DNA from: Sphagnum compactum
Taxonomy: Eukaryota > Bryophyta > Sphagnopsida > Sphagnales
Assembly (NCBI GenBank): GCA_965153455.1
Contig: OZ234495.1
Coordinates: 12,768,875-12,832,874, forward strand
Direction: 5' to 3'
DNA: 64,000 nt
Position numbers and translations under genes: made by a program. The number at the start of each line of letters is the position of its first letter. Position 1 is the stretch's first letter. Shown in pieces: positions 56,927 through 64,000 of the stretch. A model generated the notes under the pieces. That model was not told where the DNA came from and ran no database searches. It saw only the letters and a program-made list of their open reading frames with translations.

Positions 56927-59900
56927 TCAATGGCAAATGGTAAACATGGCAGCACTGGCATCAGAGTCATCCTCAGCAGCAAATGCGTCAGGCTCAAAAT
57001 GCCGAGCAGCTGCGTCACTGTAAGCAAGTCCCCATGTCTGATTGATGTTCCCCTCTTTTCCTCCTGGAAGTAAACTCACTCTAAGCTCAGGGCTGTGAAT
57101 TGCCAGCAAGAGAGCAGTGCAAGCAGCAAGGGAGACACCTAGTCCAATCAGTGTGAGCTTCAGTCTCAGTAGAGCAGGCTTCACCTGCATCAAGAATTTC
57201 AAGTAGTGCATAACTATTAAACACAGATCAATATGAAGAGGCCAAGCAATATCCCAGCCTTCAGAAAAAGAGAGGCAAAATAAAGATACAAGGTAATTTA
57301 TGTACCTTATATGAACCAAGCAAGCGGTCTCGAGCCAAAACCTCAGGGGGTTTCACCCAAACCTGAAGAAACAACACAAAGAAATGAATTATTTTCAATC
57401 AGGTGCTAGCTCATCAACTTAAGCCTGAGGGGCTACAGTAAGACATCAAAGTGAAGTCTGCATTCAAAACTGATTATGGTTAGAAGAATGGTTGTGGTCT
57501 GTTGTGCATGAGTGTCTCCTCTGCTTTCTTTATATTTTAAACTCTAAACCTCAGTGCCCAAATAGAGGTAGTTGTCAGGACTCACCTGACCATCATACCA
57601 TCCAGTCTCCTCATCTGCAGCAGACAGAAGATTCCAATTCCCAAATCAACTGATTAGGCACATTCTTCAGCTGACATCATCAAACCTAACTTTGCCCACA
57701 GAGCTCTGGTTCTGTGCTCTCATGATCATCTTTTTGACACATCAGCACCTTTGCAGACTAATTGGAATGATCCCTGCATAAGATAGAAACTGTTGGTTGA
57801 TACAGGCCAGCAACTTTTTGACAATGCATTTCTTCGGCAAGGGTTGAGTACAAACTCTTTGCCACTTTTAAGGCAGGCTTTTGGAATTTAAGACTGCAGA
57901 TACTCTGAGCACCTTCTCAAATTGCAAATTCTACAGATCCTTGGAGATGAGATGAGTGGAGCTCCTGAGTATTTCTATTCAGCTGACAACAATTGGGACT
58001 GAAGAAGCTGAAAAGAATGAACACTTGGAGCTCTTGGCAATGTTTCCAGATTAAAGACAATCTGAACTTGCCAACAGATATGCAAATGAGCGAAGACATT
58101 GAAGTCATGGAATCTCCCTTCAGGCTATTGGGTTTCAGGAGATGGGACAAGTAGAAAAGCACGTAGTAACTAACATGATCCTTGAACAGATTCTAAAAAT
58201 GAACAACTGGTGAGATATAGCATCAGGGTTGCCAGAATGGAGGAGAGCTTACATTCAACAGTGGCACTGAAGAGCCGGTTCCCAACATACGCCCACCCCA
58301 AATATAGACGCAGAGCAGCCATTGTAGAAGCTAAGATACCTCCACACAAGGCCCCCATACTGCACTTCATTAGTTCTTTCTCTGGATTGAAGCTCATTGC
58401 TGTCACAGGCCACCCAACCAGGACAGCAAATGCCAGTCCTACTAAAGCCAACTTAACCCCATAACTCTGAACATCATCAGTTGCCCAAGAAAATAGCCAT
58501 GTCTCCATCAGGCTTCGGTATTCATTGACAGGCTGCTGCTCCCAGGGCACTGGACAATCACATGCCATTCCCCCCTTTGGAAACAATGGATCGTACCTGC
58601 AATAGTTTACATATCAACAGTACAATATGAGTCCAATGAGGGCCAGACATACTCACATTTTCGCCTCGACCCATTATGCTTATATCAGTTAATATCTAGA
58701 TCCAACACTCCCTTGTCTCCATGTACCCAATGAAAGCTCTGTTATGGTGCCCTTACAATCATGCAGTTCAAGGCAAAATGAAAGAGTACAACACAAATGT
58801 CATGAGTCAAAGAGAGTGGTGAAGAGCTAAACTTTGACAAGAAGTACGAAAGAACCAAGAGAAGCTCTCAAAAGTCCCTACCCTACAGGTCCACTGATCT
58901 TGCCAACTGATAGGAAACATTAGGGTGCTGAATCAGATAACTAAAACAAAAGTCATGCAGTCTTCAGACATTTAAGCATGCAGCAAATTGCATTAAGTGC
59001 CTGATCAACTGGCAACCAACTGTACCCATTAGTTAGCAATGTGTGAACATAAAGGACCATGCTCAGCGAGACAGAATTTAGCTCCATCTACGGGCTGTAG
59101 ATCCTAAGCTCCATCTGTGTCAAGAAATTGCCACATCTATTAGGCAATTCTGATGTGATGGTCATTCAGTAGCCTAACTTCAACTCAACTTCCAAAGATT
59201 CAGCTATGCAGGACAAGACTCTTATGAAGTACACAAACCACAAGAACATCTAAGTTTCTCTAATCCAGAGATATCCTTGTGTATCATCATCCATGTCCAT
59301 ACTGATAACAGAAAAGAGTGCTGCAGAAAAGCTTACACAAAGAACAAGAAAAAAAGACACATACCCCTGAATCTTCCAAACACAAGTGAGTGTGTGGGGT
59401 CCCCACCATCAACCCCTTCTTTGGATTCCAGAACATGTTTTTTCAGCTACAGCAAACAGTTAGTTGCACTTTGCAACAGTTGTGTACAGTGAACAACAAA
59501 CCACACTTCCACCCAAAATTCTCCTAGGATTTGGAAGGCTCCTAGGTTTGTAAAATTTGGAAAAAAAAAAAAAACAAGATGAAGTACTGATCCTCCCCTC
59601 TCCCCCCCCCCACTCCGAATCAGAGCAATCTCGACTACTACGCTATTCTCTTGACAGATCCCTAAACCCTAAAGAGCCTGGGCCAAATCTCATATACCCA
59701 AAATGCCCTTGAAGCTGCCAATTGACAAACGGAAAAAATCACGGAAGAGAGACACAGACACACAGAGAAAGAGAACACACAGAAAGAGAAAGAGCATAGA
59801 CCTGGGGGCTTTATCCCCTGAGCTTCCCCCCTTCTTGGACTGCGCTTGCACCTCAAATTTCTTCGTCTTCAGGTTCCTTTGTCGCCCACTCCATACAAGA

Positions 59901-60052
59901 TCACCACCACGACCACCACTACCAGCCGTTGTTTTCCGTCGTCCCCCGAATCTCACGCCACTTCCGTCCCAAAGCTTCTTCTTCACACACAAGGAACGAT
60001 CTACGAACGACGAGGCATAAAACTTGGGGATCGCAATTACTACACTCGCCAT
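56927..60052 (-). CDS. CGLD27: CGLD27-like chloroplast protein (DUF1230/Ycf36 family)
   Basis: Five exons: 59802-60052, 58253-58596, 57586-57614, 57306-57362 and 56927-57184; 939 nt in consistent phase, 312 residues. The N terminus MASVVIAIPKFYASSFVDR with a basic Ser/Arg/Gly stretch looks like a transit peptide (to about residue 70). The DUF1230 domain starts at about 85 with CDCPVPWEQQPVNEYRSL, then has LYLGWAYVGNRLFSATVE (181-198), YEETGWYDGQ (199-208, the tiny 29-nt exon 3 region) and VWVKPPEVLARDRLLGSYK (209-227). Three hydrophobic segments are visible: VKLALVGLAFAVLVGWPV, the MGALCGGILASTMAALRLYL helix and LKLTLIGLGVSLAACTALLL. The family is conserved in plants, green algae and diatoms and resembles the plastid/cyanobacterial Ycf36. 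In Arabidopsis and Chlamydomonas it has been linked to iron deficiency; its molecular role is unknown. The GTG-led start at 60055 is not used here. Confidence 0.93.
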
Positions 60053-60105
60053 CACGAGACTTACAAATCAAACACAATTTCTCCGCCTCCCCTCCCTTCC
60101 GCTCC

Positions 60106-60138
<33 letters not shown>

Positions 60139-60389
60139 CCCCAAAAAGAGCGACTTTTCACACGGAATGCATCTCAAATTGCAGGCAGCTGATAAATATC
60201 AACTCGTCAAGGATTCTGGTGCTTGCGTATGGGAGGAGCCGCCACAATTCCGCGACTGATCAGCTCTCCCGCGTGGCCTTATTGGGGGGGAGGGGGGGCA
60301 GGAGGAGCTTGCATCACTCTTCCCAACTGCAGAAAAGCATAGAAATGAATCCATTTTGTGCTGCAGCGTGTAAGAGAGGATCTCTAGCC
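60053..60389. promoter_or_regulatory. 5' leader and proximal promoter of CGLD27
   Basis: Contains a (TC)n/(AC)n run at 60110-60138 and a G-rich run GGGGGGGAGGGGGGGCAGG at about 60283-60301 that could form a G-quadruplex. The ORFs on the plus strand here are antisense or low-complexity artefacts. Confidence 0.45.
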
Positions 60390-60892
60390 CCCAGTTCTCT
60401 CTCTCTCTCTCTCTCTCTCTAGGGAGCTTGGTTTTGGAGCTGTCTGATTTGGTCCCCAGTTCTCTCTCTCTCTCTCTAGGGAGCTTGGTTTTGGAGCTGT
60501 CTGATTTGGTCCCCAGTTCTCTCTCTCTCTCTCTAGGGAGCTTGGTTTTGGAGCTGTCTGATTTGGTCCCCAGTTCTCTCTCTCTCTCTTCTCTTTCTCT
60601 CTCTCTCGAGCTTGGTTTTGGAGCTGTCTGATTTGGCCCCCAGTTCTCTCTCTTCTCTTTCTCTCTCTCTCTCTCTCTCTTTGTAGGGAGCTTGGTTTTG
60701 GAGCTGTCTGATTCGGCCCCCAGTTTTTTCTCTCTCCTCTTTCTCTTTCTCTCTCTTCTCTCTTTGTAGGGAGCTTGGTTTTGGAGCTGTCTGATTTGGC
60801 CCCCAGTTTTTTCTCTCTCCTCTTTCTCTTTCTCTCTCTTCTCTCTTGGTAGGGAGCTTGGTTTTGGAGCTGTCTGATTTGGCCCCCAGTTT

Positions 60893-60923
<31 letters not shown>

Positions 60924-60965
60924 AGGGAGCTTGGTTTAGGAGCTGTGTGATTTGGGCCCCACTTC
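60390..60965. repeat. Minisatellite with (CT)n tracts upstream of CGLD27
   Basis: Eight units, 55-83 bp each, starting near 60421, 60476, 60535, 60608, 60685, 60768, 60851 and 60924. Each has GGGAGCTTGGTTTTGGAGCT, then GTCTGATTTGGCCCCCAGTT and a variable (CT)n tract ending in TAG. Length differences are almost wholly in the CT tract. The 145-codon minus-strand ORF across it (Arg/Glu repeats) is an artefact. Confidence 0.92.
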
Positions 60966-61171
60966 TGCAATAGAACAATAATATATGAGGCCTTTTAACA
61001 GGGACCTCCAAAACGACGTCAACTACACTCTGATTGGCCAGAAGGTTTTTTTTCTTCACACCCAACACTGGCACACACACGCCTTCTTTATTCCAAGGCC
61101 CTCTACACTTTGTGTGTAGCCACTCTATGTTCTTAATATAGTAAAAAGCTTACAGGGACAAAATTCCTATT
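60966..61171. other. Short spacer
   Basis: No feature supported. Confidence 0.4.
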
Positions 61172-61583
61172 GGGCCACAGTGAACCAGCAACCACCCTGA
61201 AGGATGGATGGATGAATGATAAGTGGGGTCAGCAAACAGTTTTCTGTTGGGTTCCAGTTTGCCTCGTTAACCATGGTGGTTACCTCGGTTGCAATTTTTT
61301 TTTACCTTACTAACAACCCCCACAAGCAAGCAGGTTGTTAGTAAGTAGGTAGGGTAGTAAAAACAGTCCTTACCTATGTATAAACCCATCTACTTACTTA
61401 GCAGTTACCTAGTTTCCTACCTACCTACCTGCCTGCCTATATATGAGACCTCTATTTCCTACAGAATTGGTTAACCACGGTGAAACCAAATATTAACTCA
61501 GTTGAGGTTCATCCATAACTGAGTAATAACGGGCATCCAGTGGATGGATGGATGGTGTGTTGGTGGATGCTGGTTCACTGTGA
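61172..61583 (-). mobile_element. MITE family A, copy 5 (full length)
   Basis: Bounded by GGGCCACAGTGAACCAGCA and TGCTGGTTCACTGTGAC, opposite in orientation to copies 2-4. Interior blocks (GATGAATGATAAGTGGGG, TTAACCATGGTGGTTA, TACTTACTTAG, TATATGAGACC, CCAGTGGATGGATGG) match the others. It is the most complete reference for the family. Confidence 0.88.
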
Positions 61584-63500
61584 CTGGTTGGTTGTTTGGA
61601 CTCTTTAAAACTTTAACTAAGTTTGTTATATTCTTTGACCCAATATTTGTTGATTTTTAATGGAAGTTCAAACTTTTTTTTTAATATATATATTTTTCTA
61701 TTTAAAAACTATTTAAACTTGATATGTAGATGCAAGTGTGATAATTCAAGTCATATTTTCATAACATTTAATATAAATCAATAAAAAAAGAAACCTAAAG
61801 AATGAAGGAACAACGTTGATAGGCATTCATTCTTATTTTTATTATTAATTGGTCGAATAACATGTAAGGGTAGGGTGCTCCATGACCGTACTAGATTTAA
61901 GCTTAAATGTAATTTTGGTTTAGTCAAGATGAAAACATAACCATGTAATTAACAAATATTTGTAGATAATTGCACAAAAGACATTCAATAGTTATTATTA
62001 TTATTTTTTGGAGCTTCATGTATCATAAAGCTTCCAATGGGTTTGATTATCCTTACAATAATATTATTTTTATCCTCCCAATGAAATTTATAAAAATAAT
62101 CTTCATTTTGAAAACTTGTTACTATTTTATTCGAATGTATATTTCAAAAGACAACATTGACAAGATTTCAACCATTATGAATGTTGTGTCTTGATGAAAT
62201 TGACGTTTTATCTTTTGAAAATTAATTATTTGAAAATTCATAGTCTTTTTAGTGTTGATGTTTTAACTTTACTTCGACCAACCTATGTTGACAGCTAAGC
62301 ATGATTTTTATTTCAAACAAAAAAATAATTGTATATATTAAATTAAAAACAAAGCATACTAAATAAAATTTGTCAACATAGTCTAAATTTTGACTTTATA
62401 ATTTAGTTTCAAGCTATTAACTTATTTATGCTTAAAAAAAGTTTATTTATGTTTTGTAGATTGCATTTGTAAATTTATCATAAAGTTTGATATGTACATT
62501 ATAAACTTAGCATTTCATGACTTAATAATAGAAATCGTGTAAAATTCATTCATTCGTAATTTGTATGTTTCACACATTGATATCATGTATTGAAAACATA
62601 TTTAACACATAAATTTATAAGAAGATGCAAAATTCATGTGATATTTATTTATTTACAGATTTGTAGTTCATCTATTGACACATTTATTTATGTGTCAAAC
62701 GTGTTTTCAATGCATGATATTCATGTGTAAAATATACAAACTTATGAATGAACAAACTTCACATGATTTTAATTATTCGTTGCATGATAAATTTGTGATG
62801 TAAAAAATTTCATGTTAACTTCCTTGGCCCTTTTTATGACATTCATCACAAACTTCCCATACCATGACTTGGTAATGGAAAAGTTTTGTAAACATGCAAA
62901 ACACTCCAAGGTTTTTTGGTTTGTATTTGAACACCCCTTGCATGGAAAATATGTTCGTGAATTGAAGAAGCCGTCCATTAATCAAATGTAAACTTTTTTT
63001 GCCATTTGCATTAAAAAACCTTTCATGCTTTATGCTATGGAAGGCCTGCTTCTCATGAGCCTTTCCTAATTTTCGGGCCTAACCTTCAAGCTATCTCCCG
63101 AGTGGCCACAACCATCAATTATGGGAGGCCCTTCGGGTGTACACTTTATATACCTTTTGATGCATCCAACATAAGTAAGTCCTACTATCAACAGGATTAT
63201 GTGACCTAGCACCCGCAAGTGCACCATCCATAGGAATCCTGTAAAGACCTCGCAAGATTTTTCTAGTATAGTTTGAGGGTGCGTTACAACTTGTAAATTA
63301 TCCTACACAAATCTCCACAACATTGTTTTGAAAGGTGACATGACAATGAGTGCTTTGACTTCAAACAAAACTAATCAATCTAACTGATGCTGAGTACTGA
63401 CTACAGTCTCAGGTTGAAGTGGAGAAAATATGAAGAAATATCCACTTGGCTGGAAACAAACTCGATTCTAGAAACATGAAGACTCCAAGGGAACAGTTCT
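61584..63500. other. AT-rich gene-free stretch
   Basis: Strongly AT-rich to about 63.0 kb, then mixed. Only short ORFs occur (for example 62769-62978, minus). No domain or RNA gene is supported. Confidence 0.4.
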
Positions 63501-63520
63501 CAAGGGACTTGCCTTAATTA

Positions 63521-63826
63521 TGAATAGCTGTATATCAAGACGTTGGTATTGAGACAGCAAAAAGTGTTCTGAAAGTCAACTGCAAAGATCCAAGAGATGA
63601 AAAAAATTCTTTCAAGTTCCATGATCACCACACTTACAGACAATTGCACTGTAACCAAACATTTGTTGAGGAGCTTCTGAGATGCATAAAAATTTGTCAG
63701 TTTGGAACTCCTCCAGCAAACTTTGATTCTTCAAAGCTCAAAGACTTGGAAAGCTCAGGAATACTGCTTCAAGCAGCTCTCTGCAAGTGCAGGAGCAGTG
63801 CACAATGCATTAGCAGGCAGTTTTAA
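63521..63826 (+). CDS. Coding-like segment of unknown identity
   Basis: An open plus-strand frame from about 63521, preceded by a TGA, reads AVYQDVGIETAKSVLKVNCK, then HHTYRQLHCNQTFVEELL, CIKICQFGTPPANFDSSKLK and CKCRSSAQCISRQF before TAA. The Cys-rich end and lack of repeats suggest an exon, perhaps the last, of a gene. I do not recognise it, and no start codon or acceptor can be fixed. Confidence 0.3.
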
Positions 63827-64000
63827 TACTTTCCTATTAGAGCTCATATACTAAACTACACAACAATGACAAAAAACAAAAGTTTGTACAATCCCAAGTT
63901 TTAATCTTACTCTCTTGCACACTAGGGGAGGAATCTCAAACATCAAGACTGCTAGTCAGGTCTGCAATATAGTAACCATATAGAGCAGATATGTCAAATC

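Noticed and set aside
59703-60422. Several plus-strand ORFs of 80-137 codons
   Set aside because: They are antisense to CGLD27 exon 1 and its leader; the minus-strand exon chain with matching phases explains the region.
60533-60970. 145-codon minus-strand ORF of Arg/Glu repeats
   Set aside because: It is a reading of the (CT)n minisatellite; frame kept open only by low complexity.

Overview
This window is nuclear DNA of a land plant. The genes have plant-type GT-AG introns. Two encode chloroplast proteins with transit-peptide-like N termini: an ABCB26/TAP1-type half transporter and a CGLD27 (DUF1230) protein found only in the green lineage and some algae. Between the genes lie AT-rich stretches full of decayed plant transposons. 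The conserved genes are compact (introns about 50-900 bp). I suspect a seed-free plant (moss, lycophyte or fern), but this rests on the look of the repeats and is a weak inference.

Layout. 1-1.1 kb: GC-rich foldback element. 1.9-4.15 kb (-): conserved six-exon gene of unknown function, rebuilt here as a 287-residue protein. 4.6-5.8 kb: short tandem repeats and a 0.6-kb inverted-repeat element. 8.3-11 kb: a copia-type gag remnant interrupted by the left end and DUF4216 coding part of a CACTA element. 11-16.9 kb: AT-rich, no genes, two decayed tRNA-like SINE heads. 16.96-18.87 kb: a recent 957-bp tandem duplication. 19.6-22.4 kb (+): several open segments with splice-like borders and internally duplicated acidic peptide modules, possibly an undescribed or decaying gene. 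25.1-27.5 kb (-): Ty3/gypsy remnant cut by another CACTA terminus. 28.15-28.44 kb: 26 units of an 11-bp repeat. 28.6-31.3 kb: dispersed repeat and a ~270-bp tandem repeat. 31.6-32.8 kb: two copies of a ~0.4-kb MITE present five times in the window.

The second half has most of the recognisable genes. 33.98-40.36 kb (+): ABCB26-like chloroplast ABC transporter, 18 exons, all phases consistent, 785 residues. 43.84-45.19 kb (-): intronless TFIID subunit TAF8, preceded by an in-frame partial duplication of its own N terminus that now forms an upstream ORF. 47.6-48.4 kb: PIF1-like helicase remnant, possibly from a Helitron. 50.6-53.9 kb (-): hAT (DUF659-type) transposase pseudogene split by a 1.15-kb insertion. 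54.5-55.25 kb: 34-bp minisatellite. 55.9-56.9 kb (+): coding-like segments of unknown identity, convergent with CGLD27 (56.93-60.05 kb, -; five exons, 312 residues). A (CT)n-rich minisatellite lies just upstream of CGLD27.

The genes are independent eukaryotic units. ABCB26 and CGLD27 both act in plastids and TAF8 acts in nuclear transcription initiation; nothing suggests that they are co-regulated.
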